Source: Serratia ureilytica (GTDB lineage: Bacteria; Pseudomonadota; Gammaproteobacteria; Enterobacterales; Enterobacteriaceae). Taken from it: a DNA stretch of 64,000 bases. The position numbers and the translations under genes were made by a program. Positions 28,858 through 39,172 of the stretch are shown piece by piece. The stretch's first letter is position 1. Every line of letters begins with the position of its first letter. The notes under the pieces are model-generated. The model was not told the DNA's origin and searched no databases. It worked only from the letters and a program-made list of their open reading frames with translations. The stretch lies in contig NZ_JABXOF010000012.1 in the NCBI RefSeq assembly GCF_013375155.1, forward strand, positions 124,001 through 188,000, written 5' to 3'.

Positions 28858-28880
28858 GCCACCGGGCGCTTCCCGGTGGC
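28858..28880 (+). terminator. Hairpin after cbpM
   Basis: A perfect 9-bp stem GCCACCGGG/CCCGGTGGC with a 5-base loop, 15 bases after the cbpM stop. There is no T-run, so termination is not assured; the 219 bases beyond it presumably contain the ompR promoter. Confidence 0.45.
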
Positions 28881-29099
28881 GAAATTGCACAATATTGGGC
28901 CGTCGCCCCACATTGCGCCGATAAAGGGCGAAATTTTGACGAACCCCCGTCGACATTCACTGAAAATTGTTGATAAATGGGGAAAAGAATAAGCTTTGTA
29001 ACAATTTCGTCTAGAATACATACCATTAAACGCTGTCTCAAATGGCAAGGTTTTCTAACAATATTCGAGTCAGGCAATAAAGCCTTTGGGAGTAATACC

Positions 29100-31186
<2,087 letters not shown>

Positions 31187-31196
31187 CCTCTGATGT

Positions 31197-31216
31197 GGGC
31201 CGCGCCGCTGCGGCCC
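31197..31216. terminator. Hairpin between envZ and the toxin gene
   Basis: GGGCCGC/GCGGCCC, a 7-bp stem with a 6-base loop, in the 32-base gap between the convergent envZ and toxin genes. No T-run on either strand. Confidence 0.4.
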
Positions 31217-31218
31217 CG

Positions 31219-31698
31219 TCAGGACTTTCTGCTCATCACGTAGTATTCCGCCGCATCCTCATGCAACCGGCGGCCGGTCGGCGCCTGCCACGGATCGATT
31301 AATTCGATGCCGCAGTGGAGGAAGTCTTTGGTATTGCGGGTGGCCAGGGCGGCGCCGTAATGCAGGCAGGTGGCGGCGATTTGGGTATCGGGCACGCTCA
31401 TCGCTTTACCCAACAGCCGATTCCTTGCCGTCAATTCCGCGTATTGCATCGCGCACAGCCCATCAAACGGCAATATCTGCCCCTCGAACTTCAATTCAAT
31501 GGCGTCCGCCAATTTCAGCTTGAGATCCCGCTGGCGTTTGCCGTCAGGCATGCAGGCCACGCCGCTGAACAGTTCGGCGAGGACAATGGCGCTGAGATAG
31601 AGCTCGTCATTGTCCTTTTCATTTAACCAGTTAATGACGTTGTAGTACGGGCTGGGACGCAGCGTTTCTGAAATGACGTCGGTGTCGATAATGATCAT
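31219..31698 (-). CDS. vapC: PIN-domain toxin, VapC/FitB type
   Basis: Likely ribonuclease toxin of a type II toxin-antitoxin pair. The 159-residue protein begins MIIIDTDVISE and has the acidic residues of the PIN active site: Asp5 (and Asp7), Glu42 (LAELFSG), Asp104 (VPDTQIA) and Asp125 (NTKDF). Its start overlaps the antitoxin stop by four bases (ATGA). RNA target is unknown. The last ~15 residues after the fold (HEDAAEYYVMSRKS) are of unclear role. The pair sits between envZ and pckA, which adjoin in E. coli, so it is probably acquired. Confidence 0.88.
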   Translation of the reverse strand: MIIIDTDVISETLRPSPYYNVINWLNEKDNDELYLSAIVLAELFSGVACMPDGKRQRDLKLKLADAIELKFEGQILPFDGLCAMQYAELTARNRLLGKAMSVPDTQIAATCLHYGAALATRNTKDFLHCGIELIDPWQAPTGRRLHEDAAEYYVMSRKS

Positions 31699-31958
31699 GC
31701 GTTGTCATCTTCATCATCAAAGGTGACGATGCGTGGCGGCACGGCGTCACGCGGTGGGATCTCCAGCTCAACGCCGCCGAATTCGGCGAAGTGCTGATGC
31801 ATCCAGGTACCCAATCCATAGCGCGGCGGCTTTTTCACCAGCGCCTGTTTCAGGATCATGCGCGCTTCCTCTTCCATGGAATGGCCGTTTTTCGCCGCTG
31901 AGATACGCAGCAGCTCTTTGATTTCGTCGTCCAGATTTCTGACGGTGATAGTAGCCAT
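31695..31958 (-). CDS. Ribbon-helix-helix antitoxin, FitA/StbC type
   Basis: Partner of the downstream PIN toxin. The start MATITVRNLDDE (ATG at 31956-31958, GGAGG nine bases before) gives 87 residues; a longer frame from 32009 crosses the likely promoter. Residues 1-45 are a ribbon-helix-helix DNA-binding domain (ITVRNLDDEIKELLRISAAK), and the C-terminal half should wrap the toxin. A 16-base inverted repeat at 31976-31991 upstream is a likely autorepression site. The acidic end (TFDDEDDNA) is typical of antitoxins. Confidence 0.86.
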   Translation of the reverse strand: MATITVRNLDDEIKELLRISAAKNGHSMEEEARMILKQALVKKPPRYGLGTWMHQHFAEFGGVELEIPPRDAVPPRIVTFDDEDDNA

Positions 31959-31975
31959 TGAAACCTCCTTTGCTA

Positions 31976-31991
31976 TCAATGATTGCATTGA
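31976..31991 (-). promoter_or_regulatory. Putative antitoxin operator
   Basis: TCAATG-ATTG-CATTGA, an inverted repeat with perfect 6-bp arms, 18 bases before the antitoxin start and just upstream of its ribosome site. Toxin-antitoxin pairs of this kind bind such repeats to repress themselves. Confidence 0.5.
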
Positions 31992-32031
31992 CTTATTCTC
32001 TCGTCTCACCGATTAAAAAGCAATCAATTGA

Positions 32032-32060
32032 AATAAAAAAAGGCGCGGGATCCGCGCCTT
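32032..32060 (-). terminator. pckA terminator
   Basis: On the pckA strand a 9-bp stem AAGGCGCGG/CCGCGCCTT with a 3-base loop is followed by seven Ts, 25 bases after the pckA stop. Good intrinsic terminator. Confidence 0.85.
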
Positions 32061-32084
32061 AGCTGAAGAGGTAACGCTACCGAA

Positions 32085-33704
32085 TTACAGCTTCGGGCCG
32101 GCGCTGACCAGCGCGGCGCCCGCAGGCGTGTCGGTGTATTTGTCGAAGTTGGTGATGAAGCGCTCGGCCAGATCCTGCGCTTTTTCCTGCCACTGCTCGA
32201 GGCTGGCGTAGGTGTTGCGTGGATCGAGGATCTCCGGGTTCACGCCAGGCAGCGCGGTCGGCATCGCCAGATCGAAGATAGGCAGGGTAACGGTTTCCGC
32301 CTTGTCGATTTCACCGCTCAGGATGGCGTCGATGATGCCGCGCGTATCTTTGATCGAGATGCGTTTGCCGGTGCCGTTCCAGCCGGTGTTGACCAGGTAA
32401 GCCTGGGCGCCGGCGGCCTGCATGCGTTTCACCAGCACTTCGGCGTACTGCGTCGGGTGCAGCGACAGGAATGCGGCGCCGAAGCAGGCGGAGAAGGTTG
32501 GCGTCGGCTCGGTCACGCCGCGCTCGGTGCCGGCCAGCTTGGCGGTGAAGCCGGACAGGAAGTGGTACTGAGTCTGGTTGGCGGTCAGGCGCGATACCGG
32601 CGGCAGCACGCCGAAGGCGTCGGCGGTCAGGAAGATCACCTTGGTGGCGTGACCCGCCTTGGACACCGGCTTGACGATGTTCTGGATATGGTAGATCGGG
32701 TAAGAAACGCGGGTATTCTCGGTTTTCGAACCGTCGTTGAAGTCGATGCTGCCGTCGGCCAACACGGTGACGTTTTCCAGCAGCGCATCGCGTTTGATGG
32801 CGTGGTAGATGTCCGGCTCGGCTTCTTCAGACAGCTTGATGGTCTTGGCGTAGCAACCGCCTTCGAAGTTGAACACGCCGTCGTCGTCCCAGCCGTGCTC
32901 GTCATCGCCGATCAGCTGACGCTTAGGATCGGTGGAGAGGGTGGTCTTGCCGGTGCCGGACAGGCCGAAGAACACCGCCACGTCGCCTTTCTCGCCCACG
33001 TTGGCCGAGCAGTGCATCGAGGCGATGCCTTTCAGCGGCAGCAGGTAGTTCATCATCGAGAACATGCCTTTCTTCATTTCGCCGCCGTACCAGGTGCCGC
33101 CGATCAGCTGCATGCGCTCGGTCAGGTTGAAGGCGACGAAGTTCTCCGAGTTCAGGCCTTGCTGCTGCCAGTTCGGGTTGGTGCATTTGGCGCCGTTCAT
33201 CACCACGAAGTCCGGCTCGAAGTCTGCCAGCTCTTCGTCGCTCGGGCGGATGAACATGTTTTTCACGAAGTGCGCCTGCCAGGCCACCTCGGTGATGAAA
33301 CGCACTTTCAGGCGCGAGTCGGCGTTGGCGCCGCAGAAGGTATCCACCACGAACAGGCGCTTGCCGGACAGTTGCTCGGTGACCAGGTGTTTCAGATCGG
33401 CCCAGACTTCCGGGCTGAGAGGTTTGTTGTCGTTTTTGCCTTTGCCCTGATCGGCCCACCACACGGTATCGCGGGTGATGTCGTCACGGACGATGTATTT
33501 GTCTTTCGGCGAACGGCCGGTGAAGATGCCGGTATCGACGGAGACGGCACCCAGCTTGGTGACTACCCCACGCTCAAAACCTTCCAGAGATGGGTCTGTT
33601 TCTTCCTTAAACAGCAGTTCATAGCTCGGGTTGTGAACGATTTCGCTGACGTCGTGAATGCCGTAAGCGGCCAGATCCTGAGGGGTTATACCTTTAACGC
33701 GCAT
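32085..33704 (-). CDS. pckA: Phosphoenolpyruvate carboxykinase (ATP)
   Basis: Converts oxaloacetate and ATP to phosphoenolpyruvate, CO2 and ADP in gluconeogenesis. The 539 residues (E. coli 540) have the kinase-1a loop GLSGTGKTT with Lys253 and the kinase-2 motif LIGDDEHGW with Asp267-Asp268, plus the metal-site lysine and histidine region [13 protein letters not shown]. It is followed by a strong terminator. The 194 bases upstream must carry its promoter; hslO ends there on the same strand. Confidence 0.98.
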   Translation of the reverse strand: MRVKGITPQDLAAYGIHDVSEIVHNPSYELLFKEETDPSLEGFERGVVTKLGAVSVDTGIFTGRSPKDKYIVRDDITRDTVWWADQGKGKNDNKPLSPEVWADLKHLVTEQLSGKRLFVVDTFCGANADSRLKVRFITEVAWQAHFVKNMFIRPSDEELADFEPDFVVMNGAKCTNPNWQQQGLNSENFVAFNLTERMQLIGGTWYGGEMKKGMFSMMNYLLPLKGIASMHCSANVGEKGDVAVFFGLSGTGKTTLSTDPKRQLIGDDEHGWDDDGVFNFEGGCYAKTIKLSEEAEPDIYHAIKRDALLENVTVLADGSIDFNDGSKTENTRVSYPIYHIQNIVKPVSKAGHATKVIFLTADAFGVLPPVSRLTANQTQYHFLSGFTAKLAGTERGVTEPTPTFSACFGAAFLSLHPTQYAEVLVKRMQAAGAQAYLVNTGWNGTGKRISIKDTRGIIDAILSGEIDKAETVTLPIFDLAMPTALPGVNPEILDPRNTYASLEQWQEKAQDLAERFITNFDKYTDTPAGAALVSAGPKL

Positions 33705-33862
33705 GTTACTACTCCTTGGTCACAGAATTTCTGGCGGCAATTGTAGGGATCTAACGGTGCGTAACCGCGATGGGTATCAAATATTTAACGTTTTAGGCGG
33801 TATTTCGTTACGATCTGAGAGATAGCACACGGAAAAAAGCAAACGTGCAAACGGCGGGGCTT

Positions 33863-33885
33863 GGCGGGCGCCGGGCGCGCCCGCC
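33863..33885 (-). terminator. Hairpin after hslO
   Basis: A perfect 9-bp GC stem (GGCGGGCGC/GCGCCCGCC, 5-base loop) begins 14 bases after the hslO stop; no T-run follows directly. It probably ends or stabilises the hslR-hslO transcript. Confidence 0.5.
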
Positions 33886-33898
33886 GAGAGGGTGTGAC

Positions 33899-34777
33899 TT
33901 AGTGCAACCGATCGCTTTCGCCGGCGTTGCCCGCATACAAAGCGGCAACATCAACCGGGTCAAAGACATAGTGGCTGCCGCAGTAGTCGCAGTGCATGTC
34001 GATATTGCCGTCCTGCTCCAGCATGTCCGCCACTTCGTCGGTCGGCAGCGTCAGCAGCGCGTCGGCGCAACGCTGGCGTGAACAGGTACAACGGAATTGC
34101 ACGTCCTGCGGTTCATACAGGGTGACTTCTTCCTGATGATACAGACGGTACAGCACCTCGTTGGCCGGCAGGCCGAACAGCTCTTCGCTTTTGACCGTGT
34201 TGGTCAGTTGCACCAGGTGATCGAAATCATCGAGGTTGCCGTCTTGCGCCGGCAGCACCTGCAGCAGCATGCCGGCCGCCGCGGCATTGCCTTCCGCTTC
34301 GCCGGTGCGGATGAACAGGCGGGTCGGCAACTGTTCAGACTGGCGGAAGTAGGCTTCCAGGCATTCGGCCAGCGTTTCCCCTTCCAGACCGACCACGCCC
34401 TGATAGCGTTCGCCTTCCGTTGGGGAAATGGTGATGACCATGACGCCGTTGCCGATCATCTGATGCAGGGTGCTGTCGTCGGCGATAGGCGCCTGGGTGC
34501 GCGCAACGCCGCGCATCTCTTGGCGGTTGTTGCCATTGATCACCGCCAGCTTCAGCGGGCCGTCGCCTTGCAGCTGAACGGTGATGTCGCCGTCGAACTT
34601 CAGGGTTGCGGTCAGCAGACTGGTGGCGACCAGCAGCTCGCCCAGCAGGTTTTGCACCGGCGCCGGGTAGTCGTGGTTGTTCAGGATCTGCTGATAGGTT
34701 TCGCTGACGGTAACCAGCTCGCCGCGCACCGCGTAGTTTTCAAACAGGTAACGGTGCAATTGGTCATGGTTGGACAT
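33899..34777 (-). CDS. hslO: Redox-regulated holdase chaperone Hsp33
   Basis: Cytoplasmic chaperone switched on by oxidation, when four zinc-bound cysteines form disulfides and the C-terminal domain unfolds. The 292-residue protein has them at Cys230, Cys232, Cys263 and Cys266 (CTC and CDYC), two positions off E. coli numbering. The N-terminal domain includes [13 protein letters not shown] and [11 protein letters not shown]. It is 25 bases downstream of hslR, so yrfG-hslR-hslO form one unit as in E. coli. Confidence 0.97.
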   Translation of the reverse strand: MSNHDQLHRYLFENYAVRGELVTVSETYQQILNNHDYPAPVQNLLGELLVATSLLTATLKFDGDITVQLQGDGPLKLAVINGNNRQEMRGVARTQAPIADDSTLHQMIGNGVMVITISPTEGERYQGVVGLEGETLAECLEAYFRQSEQLPTRLFIRTGEAEGNAAAAGMLLQVLPAQDGNLDDFDHLVQLTNTVKSEELFGLPANEVLYRLYHQEEVTLYEPQDVQFRCTCSRQRCADALLTLPTDEVADMLEQDGNIDMHCDYCGSHYVFDPVDVAALYAGNAGESDRLH

Positions 34778-34802
34778 AATCTTCTCTCATTGCGGTGAGG
34801 GG

Positions 34803-35210
34803 TTATTCCTGCTCACCAAATTTAAATTTCATCAGGTCGCGCCGCTCCTTTTTGTCCGGACGTCGGTCCGGATGCGGCATGGTCAACGCGTTCATCTTGC
34901 GCGCCAGCGCCATTTTTTCGCGGTTGGCGATGCTGGCTTCGGTTTCCTGATACATTTGCTGCGCCTCGTTGGCGCCGCGGCGTTGGCTGGTCAGCGCCAG
35001 CACGATCACCGTACGTTCTTCGTTGCCCTGCCGCAGTTTGAGCTCCGCGTTGAGCTCGACAATCTTGCTCGGCTTGCCGCGCTGGCCGTTGTAATGCACT
35101 TTGCCGCCGTCGATCATTTCGCGCGCCAGCGCGCGGGTCTTGTAGAAGCGTGCGGCCCACAGCCACTTATCCAGTCGGACCGCGTCGTCGCGCGTCGCTT
35201 TTTCCTTCAT
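34803..35210 (-). CDS. hslR: Ribosome-associated heat shock protein Hsp15
   Basis: Binds free 50S subunits carrying a stalled nascent chain and helps recycle them. The 135 residues (E. coli 133) begin MKEKATRDDAVRLDK; the S4 RNA-binding domain covers about 12-60 (LDKWLWAARFYKTRALAREMI). The C-terminus is basic and conserved (MPHPDRRPDKKERRD). The start ATG at 35208-35210 overlaps the yrfG stop by four bases, which decides against a longer upstream frame. Confidence 0.95.
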   Translation of the reverse strand: MKEKATRDDAVRLDKWLWAARFYKTRALAREMIDGGKVHYNGQRGKPSKIVELNAELKLRQGNEERTVIVLALTSQRRGANEAQQMYQETEASIANREKMALARKMNALTMPHPDRRPDKKERRDLMKFKFGEQE

Positions 35211-35887
35211 GCTTCCCCCTTGGCCAGCGCCGGTATCAGCAGGCGGTAGTCGCGCATCGACGGATGGCGCTGGAAGCTTTTCTCCGCCGTGCTGGAGTCC
35301 GGGTTTTGCACGCCCAGGCAGTAACGAATGCCGAAAGTGCGCGCCGCGTCGAGGATCGGCTCGCCGTCGTCGACAAACAGCGTGCGCTGCGGGTTGAATC
35401 CGGTGTGCTGTTGCACTGCCTGCCACAGACGCTGATCTTCTTTCGGATAACCAAATGTGTGGGTGGAAAACAATAAATCAAGGTGCCGATCGAGGCCGGT
35501 ATGCTCGATTTTCACCGCCAGGCTGTGCGGATGGGCGTTGGTCAGCAAAATGGTTTGCAGGCCGGCGTCGCGCAGCGCCCGTAAAAAAGGCTCGGTGTCT
35601 TCGCGCAGCCGGGCGCGGCTGCCCACTTCGCTGGTCATGCGGTAAATGTCCAGATCCAGCCGCTCGCTCCAGTAATCGAAGCAATACCAGTTCATGGTGT
35701 GCTGCACCGCCTGATATTCCCGCTCGATGATGTGGCGGGCTTCGTCGAACGGAATGGCGCGCCTTTCGCTCAGCGCCTGCGGCACCAGGCTGAGCCAAAA
35801 GTGGCTGTCGAACTCCAGATCCAGCAATGTGCCGTCCATGTCCAGCAGCACGGTATCGATCTGCGGCCAATCAAACTCGGGAACCAT
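35207..35887 (-). CDS. yrfG: HAD-family GMP/IMP nucleotidase
   Basis: HAD-superfamily phosphatase; the E. coli homologue hydrolyses GMP and IMP. The 226-residue protein carries motif I DMDGTLLD (nucleophile Asp16, Asp18), motif II LLTNAHP, a lysine in FGYPKED, and motif IV FVDDGEPILDAA. It overlaps hslR by four bases and starts 98 bases downstream of igaA. Function follows the family; substrate in this organism is inferred. Confidence 0.93.
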   Translation of the reverse strand: MVPEFDWPQIDTVLLDMDGTLLDLEFDSHFWLSLVPQALSERRAIPFDEARHIIEREYQAVQHTMNWYCFDYWSERLDLDIYRMTSEVGSRARLREDTEPFLRALRDAGLQTILLTNAHPHSLAVKIEHTGLDRHLDLLFSTHTFGYPKEDQRLWQAVQQHTGFNPQRTLFVDDGEPILDAARTFGIRYCLGVQNPDSSTAEKSFQRHPSMRDYRLLIPALAKGEA

Positions 35888-35985
35888 AAAAACTCCACGG
35901 GCGGACCGACGGGCAGTCCGCAGATGAGAATAATAGCGTTAGCGTAGCATAAGCGGATGACAGGGCCGAAGCCCCGGCGTCAGGT

Positions 35986-38121
35986 TCAGGCCATCGGCCG
36001 CATCGACATCGGATTGAGCTGCGGGTTGAAGCAGCTGTCGTAGTAACGCTGGATATCGGCGACGCGGTGCTGATTGATGCGCCGACGCTGCACCAGCCGC
36101 CAGGCGTTATAACCCAGGCTGACCACTACGGCCAGCAACAACAGGCTGGTGCCGAGATAGCGCCACAGGGTGATCATGTCCGGTTCGCTGTGCAACGCCA
36201 CGTGGCGAGTGCCGTTGGCGTCAACGCTGAGGCTGGTGATCACGCCCTGCGCCTGGAATGGGGTATGCAGCAGCAGGTTGGACTGGCGCTGCAGCTCATT
36301 CCACTGGTCGAGCGCGTTGTATTCGCTTTGCGGCGTCTGCGGCTGGGGGTGACTGACCCACTGGCGGCCTTCGTCGCTGCGGATCAGGAAACCGCCTGGC
36401 GGCGGGCTGTTGAGCGCAGCGGCGGCCAGTCGCGTCTCATTGAAGATGAACGACGAGGTGGCCACTTTGGTCAGGCTTTCCAGCGATTCGGCGCTGACCG
36501 GACGAAGCAGGACGTTGACGCCTTGCAGCGCGCCGGATTTGGCGCGTTTCACCAGGCTGCTCCAGTTTTTCGCGTTGCCCAGGTTAACCAGCGCGTTTTT
36601 CAGCCGTACGCAGTCGTTTTCCGTCTGGCACAGATCCTGCGTTTTCAGCACGATATCGGAGAAATCGTCCAGCAGGATCATGCCGGATTTCTCGATGGCG
36701 CTGGCCAGCTGCGGGTTGACCTTCTGATCGGCGCCGCTCGGATGCAGCTGACCGCTGACCGTCGCCAGCAGGGCTGTCGCTTTGTCTATGACTTCCGATT
36801 CCGGCTGCGGCAGCGGGGCGGCGGTGTTCCAATAGATGCCGGAGCAGTCGAACGGCGCAAAATTGACGGCGCCGCCGCCGTTGGCCGGCGGCGGGACATA
36901 GCACATGCCGCTGCCGCGCACTTTCAGCGTGTCGCCGATGCGCAGCGGCGTGGCCTCCAGCGCCTGTACGCTGGTCACTTCCACTTTTTGCGCGCCTTGC
37001 AGCCAGGCCATGCTGAGGGTCAACGGCAGGTTGAGCGGGATATAGATCAGCAGCAGCAGCAGAACCAGCGCCGAGCTGGCGACCAGCACCGCATTGCGGC
37101 CCCACTGCTGCAACGGGAAATTCTTCACTTCGTCATGCAGCGACAGGAAACGCCCCTGCCGCACCACCTGACGGTTGAGATAGACGTCCACATCGGTGGT
37201 TTTGCCCAGATCCTGCGTCAGGTACGGTTGCCAGTGCGGCGGATAGATCAGATCGATAATGCCGAGCGAAATATTGCTGATCTGCCCCTGGCCGGATTCG
37301 CCGAACAGGCCCCAGCGCTTTGGCGTGCCGCGCAGGCAGTGGATCTCTTTCAACTCGCGCGACGCCGGGCGGCGGAACAGGTTCCACCCTCCCCAGGCGA
37401 TCATCAGCACCGCCACGAAAATCATCCAGGGGATCACCAGCACCGGGCTGATCAGGCTGAAGAACAGCAGCAGCAGCGCGGCGGAGATGATGACGGCTTC
37501 ACGGATGCCGTTCGGCCGGTTCAGCGCATGCTCTTCCGGCGTTTCCTTGCGAATGTTCACCAGCTCGACATGCTCGCTCTCTTCCTTGCGGATGGAGGCG
37601 TTTTTGGTCGGCGCGGCGGTCACGACCGGCGGCTGCGGCCGGTCGTGGATATGATCTTTCAGCGAGTGCCCATTGAGCGAAATCACCAGCGGCAGCGTCT
37701 GGGTTTTGATCACTTCCACATGGTTGTCGGCGGTGATGTAGGGTTCCCAAAACGGGGGGAGGTGCACCTCTTCAGCGTCGAGGTAATAGCGCCATTTATT
37801 GGGATCGTCGCTGGCCAGCCCGTAACGGGTGATGGCGTGCGTCACGGGATAAACGTTATCGCTTTGCGGGGTGAGCGCCAGTTTGGCTGCGGGCAGCGTA
37901 GCGCCGCCGCCGGGCAACAGTTTGTTGCTCAGCTTGTTTTGTTGATTGAGGTAGAACTCGACCGCCGCGCGTTCTTCGTCGGTCAGCTTGCGGTGGGCGG
38001 GTTTGATAAACGGCAGCGTGCGCGCCAGCGCCGTCGGGTGGCGGGCCTTGAACCACAGGTACAGGCCGGCGGCAATCAGGCAGACAAGCACTAAGGCCAA
38101 TATCAACACTATTGTGCTCAT
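35986..38121 (-). CDS. igaA: Inner-membrane repressor of the Rcs stress system (IgaA/YrfF)
   Basis: Membrane protein that holds the Rcs phosphorelay off, acting on RcsD; essential in several enterobacteria unless Rcs is inactive. Its 711 residues equal the E. coli length. Membrane segments are visible at the N-terminus (about 3-24), as a pair near 210-247, near 340-365 and close to the C-terminus near 655-675, with a large periplasmic domain between the last two containing conserved cysteines. An antisense reading frame of similar size is a codon shadow. Confidence 0.95.
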   Translation of the reverse strand: MSTIVLILALVLVCLIAAGLYLWFKARHPTALARTLPFIKPAHRKLTDEERAAVEFYLNQQNKLSNKLLPGGGATLPAAKLALTPQSDNVYPVTHAITRYGLASDDPNKWRYYLDAEEVHLPPFWEPYITADNHVEVIKTQTLPLVISLNGHSLKDHIHDRPQPPVVTAAPTKNASIRKEESEHVELVNIRKETPEEHALNRPNGIREAVIISAALLLLFFSLISPVLVIPWMIFVAVLMIAWGGWNLFRRPASRELKEIHCLRGTPKRWGLFGESGQGQISNISLGIIDLIYPPHWQPYLTQDLGKTTDVDVYLNRQVVRQGRFLSLHDEVKNFPLQQWGRNAVLVASSALVLLLLLIYIPLNLPLTLSMAWLQGAQKVEVTSVQALEATPLRIGDTLKVRGSGMCYVPPPANGGGAVNFAPFDCSGIYWNTAAPLPQPESEVIDKATALLATVSGQLHPSGADQKVNPQLASAIEKSGMILLDDFSDIVLKTQDLCQTENDCVRLKNALVNLGNAKNWSSLVKRAKSGALQGVNVLLRPVSAESLESLTKVATSSFIFNETRLAAAALNSPPPGGFLIRSDEGRQWVSHPQPQTPQSEYNALDQWNELQRQSNLLLHTPFQAQGVITSLSVDANGTRHVALHSEPDMITLWRYLGTSLLLLAVVVSLGYNAWRLVQRRRINQHRVADIQRYYDSCFNPQLNPMSMRPMA

Positions 38122-38566
38122 GCAATCCCCATCTCACACCCGTGAATTTCGCCAACCTGATGAAAAGCTGAATATTATACGGAGTAAACCGCCAGGAGGC
38201 ACCCAGAACTAATGAGGGAACAAACAGATTTTCGCTTTGGATCTCATTCCTTCATGAAGCAAGGTCATTTTATCACTGATTCTTGCCTGCGTGATACTAG
38301 CAACCGGCCCCTGCCGTCGATATCGGCATTATCCTATTTTCATGCGCGCTGTTTGCTGAATCAGTGCAGAAAATCGCCCGCGGCTGGCGACGCTTGTTAA
38401 AAGAAAGTAAATTACTGTTCATGCGCGTTGCGGCCGAGCTTGCCCTTAACGCACAATGTGATCAAGATCGAATTTGGTCAGCGTTTGAGCGCCAACGAGC
38501 CGTGCGTTACGCCAATCATTTTTTCGGTTGCCCTGTCCGCGCCTGGGCAACCTCTTTGAGGCAATC
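38122..38566. other. Divergent igaA-nudE intergenic region
   Basis: 445 bases. No convincing gene; a 78-codon rightward frame at 38364-38600 overlaps the nudE start. It should hold both promoters. Just before the nudE ribosome site, GGTTGCCC (38526-38533) and GGGCAACC (38545-38552) make a perfect 8-bp hairpin with an 11-base loop, so the nudE leader may be structured. Confidence 0.45.
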
Positions 38567-39121
38567 ATGGATAAACACCTGCAAAAACCTAAAATTCTGA
38601 AAGTGGAAACGGTCGCGCGTTCGCGTTTGTTCAACGTCGAGTCGGTCGATTTGGAATTCAGCAACGGTGTGCGGCGGGTGTATGAGCGCATGCGGCCTTC
38701 GGATCGCGAGGCGGTGATGATTGTACCGGTGATTGGCGATGACCTGCTGCTGATCCGCGAATATGCGGTGGGCACTGAATCCTATGAGCTGGGCTTCCCG
38801 AAAGGGTTGATCGATCCCGGCGAGGGGGTGCTGGAGGCGGCCAACCGCGAGCTGATGGAAGAAGTGGGATTCGGCGCCAGACGCTTTGATTTCCTCAGCA
38901 AGCTGACGATGGCGCCATCCTACTTTTCCAGCAAAATGAATATTGTGCTGGCGCACGATCTCTACCCGCAGAGCCTGGAAGGGGACGAACCGGAACCCCT
39001 GCCGCAGGTGCGCTGGCCGATCGCCAACATGATGGCGCTGCTGGCGGAACCGGATTTCCGTGAGGCGCGCAACGTCAGCGCGCTGTTCCTCTCCGAGGCG
39101 TTTCTGCGCGCTTCGCGCTGA
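38567..39121 (+). CDS. nudE: ADP compounds hydrolase NudE (Nudix)
   Basis: Hydrolyses ADP-ribose, AP3A, NADH and similar compounds. The start MDKHLQKPKILKVET (ATG 38567, GAGG at 38557-38560) gives 184 residues (E. coli 186). The Nudix box is complete at residues 80-102: GLIDPGEGVLEAANRELMEE plus VGF. It is convergent with mrcA, with a shared bidirectional terminator between. A perfect hairpin lies immediately before the ribosome site. Confidence 0.95.
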   Translation: MDKHLQKPKILKVETVARSRLFNVESVDLEFSNGVRRVYERMRPSDREAVMIVPVIGDDLLLIREYAVGTESYELGFPKGLIDPGEGVLEAANRELMEEVGFGARRFDFLSKLTMAPSYFSSKMNIVLAHDLYPQSLEGDEPEPLPQVRWPIANMMALLAEPDFREARNVSALFLSEAFLRASR

Positions 39122-39137
39122 GACGCTTCGCGCCGCA

Positions 39138-39169
39138 TAAAAAAAGGGCCAGATTTCTCTGGCCCTTTT
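39138..39169. terminator. Bidirectional terminator between nudE and mrcA
   Basis: AAAAGGGCCAGA and TCTGGCCCTTTT form a perfect 12-bp stem (39142-39153/39158-39169) with loop TTTC; A-run before and T-run after serve both strands. Confidence 0.88.
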
Positions 39170-39172
39170 CGA

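Noticed and set aside
32457-33746. 429-codon frame opposite pckA
   Set aside because: Shadow of pckA codon use; no domain, and it ignores the pckA start region.
36067-38094. 675-codon rightward frame opposite igaA
   Set aside because: Long only because of high GC at third positions of igaA; the product is compositionally odd and IgaA itself is complete and conserved.
38364-38600. 78-codon frame overlapping the nudE start
   Set aside because: No known product and incompatible with the well-placed nudE ribosome site.
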